A stretch of 5,522 nt of DNA from Candidatus Roizmanbacteria bacterium CG_4_9_14_0_8_um_filter_34_12 (GCA_002789465.1 PFTH01000107.1:1-5522); one strand, 5' to 3'; positions 1-5,522 are shown, numbered from the stretch's first letter. Notes: generated by a model not told the origin, from the letters alone. Numbers and translations: made by a program.

Positions 1-218
1 CATTACTAAATTATTTAGCAGATATATATACAGTTTCACAAAATCCAGTTGGAGTACCTTCGCTGGCAATTCCATGCGGGTTTAGTAAAGAAGGATTGCC
101 AATTGGAATGCAACTGGTGGGAAAAATGTTTTCTGAAGATCTTTTATTAAAACTGGGTTATCATTATCAGTCAATAACAGACTGGCATAAAAAAAGCCCA
201 GGCTTGATTAGTAAGTAA
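1..218 (+). CDS. gatA: GatA C-terminal fragment: Asp-tRNA(Asn)/Glu-tRNA(Gln) amidotransferase subunit A
   Basis: This is the last 71 codons of gatA, open at the left edge (first complete codon at 3) and ending in TAA at 216-218. GatA is the glutaminase subunit of GatCAB: it releases ammonia from glutamine, which GatB uses to amidate misacylated tRNA. The visible part holds the conserved C-terminal amidase-signature block with NPVGVPSLAIPCGF, then GLPIGMQLVGK, and the characteristic ending TDWHKKSP. The Ser-cisSer-Lys catalytic triad and the glutamine-binding region lie upstream, outside the window. The ending TDWHK.P is typical of GatA rather than of other amidases, and a gatB lies two genes downstream. 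I see no sign of decay. Identity is strong, but completeness of the gene cannot be judged here. Confidence 0.93.
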   Translation, partial: LLNYLADIYTVSQNPVGVPSLAIPCGFSKEGLPIGMQLVGKMFSEDLLLKLGYHYQSITDWHKKSPGLISK

Positions 219-246
219 ATTATTAAGATAGTAATTGCCAAATGAA

Positions 247-338
247 TTGTCATCCCCTCGATGGAGGGGATCCAGTATATAATTACCTTATAAATAATGT
301 ATATTATGTCTGGATTCCCATCTACATGGGAATGACAA
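247..338. repeat. 92-bp MITE-like element made of two inverted hairpin units
   Basis: Two 29-bp units face each other at 247-275 and 310-338, separated by a 34-bp AT-rich core. Both start (read inward) with TTGTCAT and end with ATCCAG. Each is itself a hairpin with an 8-bp perfect stem and a 4-base loop: arms ATCCCCTC (252-259) with GAGGGGAT (264-271), and ATTCCCAT (314-321) with ATGGGAAT (326-333). The units differ at three stem positions, and each change is matched on the opposite arm, so pairing is kept. There is no coding capacity. The GTCATTCCC...GGGAATCCAG layout resembles dispersed palindromic repeats known in other bacteria (for example the dRS3 repeat of Neisseria, ATTCCC-N8-GGGAAT). 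No clear target duplication is visible beyond AA on both sides. It could also act as a folded leader or processing site between gatA and asnS. Confidence 0.82.
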
Positions 339-380
339 AAGCAGGCATTTCGATTGTTATTAGAAGCAGAAATTATCCGT

Positions 381-1745
381 ATGGAATACAGAATTAATCA
401 ATCAGCTGAATTTAACGGAAAAGAAGTGACTTTAAAAGGTTGGGTTTATAATAAACGCTCAAGTGGGTCAATTGTGTTTTTACAACTGCGGGATGGCAGC
501 GGTTTTATACAAGGAGTTGTAGTAAGAAGTGAGGTTGATGAACAAGTATTCAAATACGCAGATAAAGTAACACTGGAATCTTCTGTTATTGTCACCGGAA
601 TTGTTAAAGAAGAAAAAAGATCACCCACAGGATATGAAATAATGATCAAAGATATCAATATTGTAAGTATGTCAGCAGAATATCCAATTGGAAAAAAAGA
701 ACACGGACCGGATTTTTTACTTTCTCATCGACATTTATGGCTTCGAAGCAAAAGACAGTGGGCGATTCAAAGAGTTCGAAATACAATAATAAATGCAATA
801 TTTGAACATTTGAACAATGAAGGTTATATTAAAATCGACGCCCCGATTTTTACCCCAAATGCATGTGAGGGAACTACCACTTTGTATCCAGTGCCATATC
901 TACCTGCATGGAAAGAAGATTTTGATAAAGAAAAGATTTCAAAAGGAAAGTATGACATTACTAATAGTGATAATTTTCCATTTGTTTATTTATCCCAATC
1001 CGGACAACTTTACATTGAAGCAGCGATTTTTGCCCATGGAAAAGTTTTTGATTTTGGGCCAACTTTTCGAGCAGAAAAAAGTAAAACCCGAAGACATTTA
1101 ACAGAGTTTTGGATGATGGATGCAGAAGCTGTTTTTGTGGAACATGCACAAAATATGAAAGTTCAGGAAAAATTAATAACTTTTATTGTCTCAACAGTTT
1201 TAAAAAATAATATAAACGAGTTAAAAATTCTTGAACGTGATATTAAGCCACTACAACAAACAGCACTTGGTGATTATCCTGTCATTTCGCACAAAGAAGC
1301 AGTTGTCAGACTAAAAAAAAGCAATATTAATATTGGTGAAAGAGATGATTTTGGAGCTGAGGCTGAAACTATTCTTTCAAACCAGTTTGATCGCCCTTTT
1401 TTTATTGAAAAATATCCAAAGGAGATAAAGGCATTTTATATGAAAGAAGACAGTGAAGATCCAACTCGAGTGTTAAATAGTGACATGCTTGCTCCTGAAG
1501 GTTATGGTGAGATTATCGGTGGAAGTCAGAGGGAAGATGATTACGATAAATTATTAAGTCGAATACGGGAACATAAACTTAATGAATCTGATTTCCAATG
1601 GTATTTGGACCTTCGAAAATATGGAAGTGTACCACACAGTGGTTTTGGTGTTGGATTGGAAAGACTGGTCAGTTGGATTTGTAAGCTTGATCATTTGCGC
1701 GAAAGCATTCCGTTTCCAAGAATGATGGAGAGGTTTAACCCATAA
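381..1745 (+). CDS. asnS: Asparaginyl-tRNA synthetase (AsnRS, class II)
   Basis: This 454-residue enzyme charges tRNA(Asn) with asparagine using ATP in the cytosol. An N-terminal OB-fold anticodon-binding domain (about residues 10-100, with VTLKGWVYNKR and FLQLRDGSGFIQ) precedes the class II catalytic core. Visible motifs are EGTTTLYPV, SQSGQLYIEA (205-214), motif 2 FRAEKSKTRRHLTEFW (229-244), GGSQREDDYD and motif 3 GFGVGLERL (421-429). SQSGQLY and the REDDYD block favour AsnRS over AspRS. I chose ATG at 381 because the protein then starts MEYRINQSAEF, as expected for the OB fold; a TTG at 354 would add nine residues of no clear homology. No Shine-Dalgarno sequence precedes either start. About 25 residues (175-200) between EGTTTLYPVPYL and FVYLSQSGQ look extra compared with Thermus-type AsnRS as I recall it. 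It sits between gatA and gatB with gaps of 162 and 127 bases. Confidence 0.94.
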   Translation: MEYRINQSAEFNGKEVTLKGWVYNKRSSGSIVFLQLRDGSGFIQGVVVRSEVDEQVFKYADKVTLESSVIVTGIVKEEKRSPTGYEIMIKDINIVSMSAEYPIGKKEHGPDFLLSHRHLWLRSKRQWAIQRVRNTIINAIFEHLNNEGYIKIDAPIFTPNACEGTTTLYPVPYLPAWKEDFDKEKISKGKYDITNSDNFPFVYLSQSGQLYIEAAIFAHGKVFDFGPTFRAEKSKTRRHLTEFWMMDAEAVFVEHAQNMKVQEKLITFIVSTVLKNNINELKILERDIKPLQQTALGDYPVISHKEAVVRLKKSNINIGERDDFGAEAETILSNQFDRPFFIEKYPKEIKAFYMKEDSEDPTRVLNSDMLAPEGYGEIIGGSQREDDYDKLLSRIREHKLNESDFQWYLDLRKYGSVPHSGFGVGLERLVSWICKLDHLRESIPFPRMMERFNP

Positions 1746-1756
1746 TAAATATGATA

Positions 1757-1824
1757 CGAATAAAACAAAACAACAGAGTCAGGCGCCGACTGGTGCCTGA
1801 TGCGAATGCCACGAATATACGAAT
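1757..1824. repeat. CGAAT direct repeats around a hairpin
   Basis: The pentamer CGAAT occurs at 1757-1761, 1803-1807, 1812-1816 and 1820-1824. The last three are spaced 9 and 8 bases apart, as in a worn tandem array with a unit like ATACGAAT. The first copy and the last three flank the GC-rich hairpin at 1779-1800. No coding content is present. The function is unknown; it may be a decayed short-sequence repeat. Boundaries are approximate. Confidence 0.45.
1779..1800. other. Hairpin downstream of asnS (possible weak terminator or RNA processing site)
   Basis: TCAGGCGCC (1779-1787) pairs with GGTGCCTGA (1792-1800) over nine base pairs, one of them a G-U wobble, around a GACT loop. It is much richer in GC than its surroundings and starts 33 bases after the asnS stop. 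No T run follows (the next bases are TGCGAATGCC), so it is not a canonical intrinsic terminator. It may protect or pause the transcript, or may simply be a palindromic repeat unit. Confidence 0.5.
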
Positions 1825-1833
1825 TTAAAATAA

Positions 1834-1865
1834 ATTGTTAAACTGTTAAATTGCTATATTGTTAA
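1834..1865. repeat. Four-copy 8-bp tandem repeat before gatB
   Basis: Four consecutive octamers are ATTGTTAA (1834-1841), ACTGTTAA (1842-1849), ATTGCTAT (1850-1857) and ATTGTTAA (1858-1865). The first and last are identical and the middle two are diverged. The array ends seven bases before the gatB ATG, so it occupies the place where a ribosome binding site would be expected. No Shine-Dalgarno motif is present. Copy number could vary between strains, but this cannot be told from one sequence. Confidence 0.7.
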
Positions 1866-1872
1866 AAATATT

Positions 1873-3345
1873 ATGAATAATATGCAGTATGAACCGGTGA
1901 TTGGTTTGGAAATTCACGTTGAAATCAAAACAAAGTCAAAAATGTTTTGTGGGTGTAATGCTAATCATTTTGGCGTTAAACCAAATACGCATTGTTGCCC
2001 TGTTTGTTTAGGACTGCCAGGTGCACTTCCGGTTCCAAATAAACGCGCAATTGAATGGTGTGTGCTGTTGGGAAAAGCATTAAACTGTAAAATTTCTTCA
2101 TTTTCCAAATTTGACAGGAAAAATTATTTTTACCCGGATTTGGCAAAGGGATATCAGATAAGTCAGTATGATGAACCTATCGCGACCAATGGTAGCATTG
2201 TCATCGCGACCCCGCTTAGCGGGGGAAGCAATCCCGTTAATATAATGCATCCTATCGGTAACGAGATTGCCACGTCCCGACTAAAAGTCGGGACTCGCAA
2301 TGATACTATGATAGTAAGAATACATCGTGTTCATATGGAAGAAGATACAGGGAAGTTGATTCATAAAGACGGAGATACTTTGGTTGATTTTAACCGCAGT
2401 GGAGTTCCGTTGGTTGAAATTGTGACCGAACCGGATTTTCATAGTTCCGAAGATGTGGTCATTTTTCTCAAAGAGCTTCATACAATTATTCGCTATCTTA
2501 ATATATCAGATGCAGATATGGAAAAAGGGACGATGAGGATGGAACCAAACATAAGTGTGGGAGTAGTGCAAAGTTCAAAGTTCAAAGATCAAAGTTCAAA
2601 TCAAATTCAAAATTCAAAATTACCAAACTATAAAGTTGAGGTGAAGAATATTAATTCGTTTAATTATGTGAAGAGGGCAATCGAATATGAGGTGAAGCGT
2701 CATATTGAAATTTTGGAAAAAGGAGAAACTCCAATTCAAGAAACACGAGGATGGAACAGTGAGAAAAACATCACATATTCACAAAGGACAAAAGAAGATG
2801 CACACGATTATCGTTATTTTCCTGAACCGGATATTCCTCCATTTGAGTTTAGTGATGAATATATCGAATCAATTGCAAAAACTATTCCTGAACTACCACA
2901 ACAAAAAATGGATCGATTCATAAAAAACTTTAAACTAAAAGATAGCGATGCTTTTATTTTAACAAGAGATAAGGACTTAGCAAAAAAGTTTGAATCTGTT
3001 TTGTTAAATCCAGAAATAATAAAGATAAAAGTATCGCCACAGGAGGTTGCCAACTTATTTTTAAACAAACTCAGAAATAAATTATCGTTATTTAAAACAG
3101 ATCAAGCGTTAATTGAAGAAATAATATCAATTATTAGATTAAAAGGGGATATAAAGAGTTCTCTTGTTTCAATTCCTGATGAAGTATTTAACAAAATAAT
3201 TCAGGCTAATCCTAAAGTTATTACTGACTACAAATCCGGAAAGCAAAATGCAATTATGTTCTTAGTTGGGCAGGTGATGAAGGAGATGAGAGGGAAGGCA
3301 GATGCTAAACTAGTTATAGAAGCGCTCAAGCAAAAATTGACCTAA
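1873..3345 (+). CDS. gatB: Asp-tRNA(Asn)/Glu-tRNA(Gln) amidotransferase subunit B
   Basis: GatB (490 residues) binds misacylated tRNA, phosphorylates its side-chain carboxylate with ATP and amidates it with ammonia from GatA. Motifs in order: YEPVIGLEIHVE at the start; a zinc-type FCGC...CPVC cluster (C26, C28, C42, C45); NYFYPDLAKGYQISQYD; HMEEDTGK (154-161); VDFNRSGVPLVEIVTEPD (from 171); VEVKNINSFNYVKRAIEYE; and HDYRYFPEPDIPP (from 311). A YqeY-like tRNA-binding tail (about 357-490) contains NPKVITDYKSGK and FLVGQVMKEMRGKA. Two stretches look foreign: residues about 109-145, coded by a double-hairpin element, and residues 233-249, coded by a CAAAGTT-type array; both keep the frame. ATG at 1873 is the longest start and ATG at 1882 is equally possible; neither has a Shine-Dalgarno sequence. 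The stop codon lies inside a tandem repeat. With asnS next door, glutaminylation of tRNA(Gln) is the likelier main role. Confidence 0.95.
   Translation: MNNMQYEPVIGLEIHVEIKTKSKMFCGCNANHFGVKPNTHCCPVCLGLPGALPVPNKRAIEWCVLLGKALNCKISSFSKFDRKNYFYPDLAKGYQISQYDEPIATNGSIVIATPLSGGSNPVNIMHPIGNEIATSRLKVGTRNDTMIVRIHRVHMEEDTGKLIHKDGDTLVDFNRSGVPLVEIVTEPDFHSSEDVVIFLKELHTIIRYLNISDADMEKGTMRMEPNISVGVVQSSKFKDQSSNQIQNSKLPNYKVEVKNINSFNYVKRAIEYEVKRHIEILEKGETPIQETRGWNSEKNITYSQRTKEDAHDYRYFPEPDIPPFEFSDEYIESIAKTIPELPQQKMDRFIKNFKLKDSDAFILTRDKDLAKKFESVLLNPEIIKIKVSPQEVANLFLNKLRNKLSLFKTDQALIEEIISIIRLKGDIKSSLVSIPDEVFNKIIQANPKVITDYKSGKQNAIMFLVGQVMKEMRGKADAKLVIEALKQKLT
2198..2305. repeat. Double-hairpin palindromic element inserted in frame within gatB
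   Basis: Two inverted units flank a short core (2236-2262, itself ending in GTTA and TAAC). The left unit runs from TTGTCATCGCGA through the hairpin CCCCGC (2210-2215), loop TTA, GCGGGG (2219-2224), to GCAATCCC at 2235. The right unit starts GAGATTGCC at 2263, has a nine-base-pair hairpin of GTCCCGACT (2274-2282), loop AAA, AGTCGGGAC (2286-2294), and ends TCGCAATGAT. The outer arms match at 9 of 12 positions and the inner ends at 8 of 11. It translates without stops as gatB residues about 109-145, between QYDEPIATNG and the HMEED motif, where GatB normally has a short beta hairpin. The design is the same as the element at 247-338, including the TTGTCAT end. Exact edges are uncertain; the span given is 108 bases, a multiple of three. 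Confidence 0.78.
2569..2621. repeat. CAAAGTT-type tandem repeat inside gatB
   Basis: Eight consecutive units: CAAAGTT twice, CAAAGAT, CAAAGTT, CAAAT, CAAATT, then CAAAATT twice. Unit length varies from five to seven bases, yet the 53-bp array stays in the gatB frame and codes for residues 233-249, a low-complexity run rich in Gln, Ser, Asn and Lys. It sits between MRMEPNISVGV and LPNYKVEVKNINSF, where other GatB proteins have a short variable linker. An indel of one unit would break the frame unless compensated, so the present mix of unit lengths may reflect selection for frame. Confidence 0.8.
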
Positions 3346-3362
3346 TTGACCTAATTAACCTA
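3336..3362. repeat. Three-copy 9-bp tandem repeat covering the gatB stop codon
   Basis: ATTGACCTA occurs at 3336-3344 and 3345-3353, followed by ATTAACCTA at 3354-3362. The gatB stop TAA (3343-3345) spans the junction of the first two copies, so the last codons and stop of gatB are written in repeat sequence. The third copy forms part of the left arm of the inverted repeat at 3351-3419. The unit is nine bases, so copies can be gained without a frameshift, but the repeat itself encodes a stop. Confidence 0.75.
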
Positions 3363-3419
3363 ATTTTTAAATAAATCCCAAAAACCAATTGGAAATTGGG
3401 AATTATTTAGGTTAATTAG
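3351..3419. repeat. Long imperfect inverted repeat filling the gatB-dnaE gap
   Basis: The outer arms CTAATTAACCTAA (3351-3363) and TTAGGTTAATTAG (3407-3419) are a perfect 13-bp inverted match. Inside them AAATAAATCCCAA (3369-3381) pairs with TTGGGAATTATTT (3396-3408) at 12 of 13 positions, leaving a TTTTT bulge at 3364-3368 and a small CCAATTGG palindrome (3385-3392) in the loop. In RNA this would form a long stem directly after gatB. It could stop or slow transcription before dnaE or stabilise the gatB 3' end. No T run follows the whole structure, so it is not called a terminator. Confidence 0.75.
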
Positions 3420-3439
3420 AATAATTAGAAATTAGAAAT
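3408..3439. repeat. Inverted, worn counterpart of the 9-bp array before dnaE
   Basis: Units read TAGGTTAAT (3408-3416), TAGAATAAT (3417-3425), TAGAAAT (3426-3432) and TAGAAAT (3433-3439). The first is the exact reverse complement of ATTAACCTA on the gatB side, and the others are diverged or shortened versions. The array stops six bases before the dnaE ATG, again leaving no Shine-Dalgarno sequence. Confidence 0.6.
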
Positions 3440-3445
3440 TTTATT

Positions 3446-5522
3446 ATGTCATTCGTTCACTTACACCTCCATACGGAATATTCTCTACTTGATGGCATGT
3501 GCCGGATTGAGGAAACCATTGCGCGTGCGAAAGAAATGGGAATGCCGGCAGTGGCGATCACTGATCATGGAAATATGTATGGTGCGTTTAAATTTTTTAT
3601 CAAAGCCAAAGAGATGGGAGTTAAGGCAATTATCGGTGTTGAGATATATAAAGCAAAAAAGTCCCGTTTTGATAAACAACCACATCAGGAAAAAGATCAA
3701 TTCCATCTTGTTTTACTTGCAAAAAATCTTCAGGGTTATAAAAACTTAATCAAAATTGTCACGATTGCCAACTTAGAAGGTTTTTATTATAAACCCCGAT
3801 GTGATTTTAAAATTTTAAAAAAATATAGTGAAGGATTGATTGCACTTTCAGGATGTTTAAGTGGAGAGATTGCCAGTCTAATCTTGGAGGATCAGCCGAA
3901 AGAAACAGAAAGAGTTTTACAACAATACTTAGAGATATTCAAAGATGATTTCTATCTTGAACTGCAGCGCTATCCAAAAATGGAAAAACAAGATAAAGTC
4001 AATGAAGCACTAGTTAAACTATCAAGAAAATTTGGAGTGCCACTGGTTGCCACTAATGATGTTCATTATCTTAATAAAGACGATGCTTATGCTCAAGAAA
4101 TTTTGCTTTGTATTCAAACCGGTAGAAATATCTATGAAAAAGATCGTCCAATGTCAATGCTGGACAATCCGGAAATGTATTTTAAATCACCTGATCAAAT
4201 GAAAGGAACCTTTATTGATTACCCGGAAGCAATTGAAAACACCGTTGCAATTGCAAATAAATGTAATTTAGAAATTCCATATGGAAAATGGATTGTTCCT
4301 GAATTTCCAACACCAAATGCAATTTCCGCAGAACAATATCTTCGTCAACTGGTTGAGGAAAGAAAGTCGCGTGTTATTGGTTTTGATAAAAAGATTATCG
4401 AAGATAGATTAAGTTATGAATTGAATATTATTGTTAAAAAAGGTTATTCGACCTATTTCTTAATTGTTCAGGACTTTGTTAATTGGGCGAAGAATCACGA
4501 AGTTGCTGTGGGTCCGGGAAGAGGATCTGTTGCTGGATCATTGGTTGCATACGTGTTGCGAATAACAGATATAAATCCATTGGAGTATAATTTACCGTTT
4601 GAGAGATTTTTAAATCCAGATAGGCCAACCCCACCTGACATTGATATTGATTTTGCTGATGTTCGTCGGGATCAAGTACTACATTATGTGACAAAAAAAT
4701 ATGGTGAAGAAAAAGTTGGACAAATTATCACATTTGGGACAATGGAAGCAAGAATGGCAGTGCGTGATGTGACACGCGCCCTCGGAATGTCTTATTCGCA
4801 AGGGGATCGATTGGCAAAAATGATACCGGTTGGTAAACAAGGATTTTCTATGAGCATTGCTCAAGCATTGGAAGAATCACCTGCATTAAAATTTGCCTAT
4901 CAAACTGAATCAGAAACAAAAAAAGTTCTTGATGTTGCCCAGAGAGTGGAAAAGCTTTCAAGACATGCTTCCGTGCATGCTGCCGGAGTAGTGATTGCTG
5001 ATAAAGATTTAATTGAGTATGTTCCGTTACAACGGGAAGTTAAAGAGGGAAGGATTATTACTCAATATGATATGTACTGCTTAGATTTAAACGCAGTCTC
5101 AGACAATAAAGCAGTTGGGTTAATGAAGATTGATTTTCTGGGACTTCGAAACTTAACCATACTTGAGCAAGCTTTACTCTACGTTCAAGAAACCACAGGT
5201 AAAAAAATTGATATTCATGATGTACGTTTAGATGATAAATTAACATATGAATTAATCAGTCGAGGAGAGACAATTGGTGTTTTTCAACTGGAATCACCTG
5301 GAATGCGACGTTTGGCAAAAGATCTTCAACCCTCAAAAATGTCAGACATTTCTGCTATGGTGGCTTTATATCGTCCCGGACCAATGGATCTTATTCCAGC
5401 CTTTTTAGAAGGTAAACAAAATGCAAAAAAAATTCATTACTTACATAAAGATTTAGAGCCAGTGTTATCAGAGACTTACGGAATTTTGGTTTATCAAGAA
5501 CAAGTAATGGAAATTGCACATA
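3446..5522 (+). CDS. dnaE: DNA polymerase III alpha subunit, 5' part (runs off the right edge)
   Basis: The frame is open from ATG 3446 to the window end (692 residues; the family is usually over 1,000). DnaE is the catalytic subunit of the replicative polymerase. The N-terminal PHP domain (about 1-270) starts MSFVHLHLHTEYSLLDG and has DHG (40-42), GVEIY (E66), H87, SGC (C137) and NDVH (D205, H207), which fits a full metal-binding set. The polymerase core shows VGPGRGSVAGSL (from about 355), PDIDIDF with catalytic aspartates D398 and D400, SRHASVHAAGV (from 505), MKIDFLGLRNL with the third catalytic aspartate D563, GVFQLESPGMRRL, ALYRPGPM and GILVYQEQVMEIA at the edge. The rest of the fingers, the helix-hairpin-helix, the clamp-binding motif and the OB fold lie outside. 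It is DnaE rather than PolC because PHP is N-terminal and uninterrupted by an exonuclease domain. The start matches the family N-terminus exactly; no ribosome binding site is seen. Confidence 0.96.
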   Translation, partial: MSFVHLHLHTEYSLLDGMCRIEETIARAKEMGMPAVAITDHGNMYGAFKFFIKAKEMGVKAIIGVEIYKAKKSRFDKQPHQEKDQFHLVLLAKNLQGYKNLIKIVTIANLEGFYYKPRCDFKILKKYSEGLIALSGCLSGEIASLILEDQPKETERVLQQYLEIFKDDFYLELQRYPKMEKQDKVNEALVKLSRKFGVPLVATNDVHYLNKDDAYAQEILLCIQTGRNIYEKDRPMSMLDNPEMYFKSPDQMKGTFIDYPEAIENTVAIANKCNLEIPYGKWIVPEFPTPNAISAEQYLRQLVEERKSRVIGFDKKIIEDRLSYELNIIVKKGYSTYFLIVQDFVNWAKNHEVAVGPGRGSVAGSLVAYVLRITDINPLEYNLPFERFLNPDRPTPPDIDIDFADVRRDQVLHYVTKKYGEEKVGQIITFGTMEARMAVRDVTRALGMSYSQGDRLAKMIPVGKQGFSMSIAQALEESPALKFAYQTESETKKVLDVAQRVEKLSRHASVHAAGVVIADKDLIEYVPLQREVKEGRIITQYDMYCLDLNAVSDNKAVGLMKIDFLGLRNLTILEQALLYVQETTGKKIDIHDVRLDDKLTYELISRGETIGVFQLESPGMRRLAKDLQPSKMSDISAMVALYRPGPMDLIPAFLEGKQNAKKIHYLHKDLEPVLSETYGILVYQEQVMEIAH

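Noticed and set aside
191..209. AAGCC-CA-GGCTT palindrome near the gatA end resembling a terminator
   Set aside because: The stem is only five base pairs with a two-base loop, lies within the gatA coding sequence and has no T run after it.
278..283. TATAAT hexamer in the core of the 247-338 element as a -10 box for asnS
   Set aside because: No -35-like hexamer lies 16-18 bases upstream; the place is occupied by the first hairpin, and such hexamers are common in AT-rich DNA.
354..380. TTG start extending asnS by nine residues
   Set aside because: The extra residues MLLEAEIIR have no match to the expected AsnRS N-terminus, there is no ribosome binding site, and ATG 381 gives a family-like start.
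2198..2305. CRISPR-like or riboswitch reading of the paired hairpins in gatB
   Set aside because: There are only two inverted units with no spacers and they lie inside a coding frame, so a palindromic repeat element is the simpler explanation.
3337..3351. Two TTGACC hexamers as -35 boxes of a dnaE promoter
   Set aside because: They are part of the 9-bp repeat, overlap the end of gatB, and no good -10 hexamer follows at the right distance.
4479..4864. Minus-strand open frames at 4479-4694 and 4679-4864
   Set aside because: They are antisense to the conserved catalytic region of dnaE and show no recognisable protein features.

Overview
The window reads as a stretch of an AT-rich bacterial chromosome carrying housekeeping genes, all on the + strand and in the standard genetic code (no in-frame TGA, all visible stops are TAA). 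In order: the 3' end of gatA (amidotransferase subunit A), asnS (asparaginyl-tRNA synthetase), gatB (amidotransferase subunit B) and the 5' two thirds of dnaE (DNA polymerase III alpha), which runs off the right edge. The AT-rich code, the apparent absence of Shine-Dalgarno sequences and the many short repeats would fit a small-genome lineage such as the Candidate Phyla Radiation (Patescibacteria). That assignment is a guess from style, not a proven placement.

The two gat genes belong to the tRNA-dependent amidotransferase GatCAB, which converts misacylated Glu-tRNA(Gln) or Asp-tRNA(Asn) to the correct amide. Because a full-length AsnRS lies between gatA and gatB, Asn-tRNA(Asn) can be made directly, so GatCAB here is probably needed mainly for Gln-tRNA(Gln). 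No gatC is visible; it may lie upstream of gatA. dnaE encodes the replicative polymerase and is functionally unrelated.

The unusual part is the non-coding and extra-coding DNA. Every gap between genes is filled with short repeats of different kinds: a 92-bp element made of two inverted hairpin units (gatA-asnS gap); a hairpin among CGAAT repeats plus an 8-bp tandem array (asnS-gatB gap); and a 9-bp array facing its own inverted copy (gatB-dnaE gap). Two repeats also lie inside gatB without breaking the frame. One is a ~108-bp double-hairpin element built like the one before asnS, and adds roughly 25-30 residues. The other is a CAAAGTT-type tandem array that adds a Gln/Ser/Asn/Lys-rich stretch. 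This resembles the in-frame palindromic elements known from Rickettsia and is the most interesting signal in the window.

No stretch over 300 bases lacks a gene, and no RNA gene, CRISPR array, insertion sequence with transposase, or minus-strand gene could be supported.
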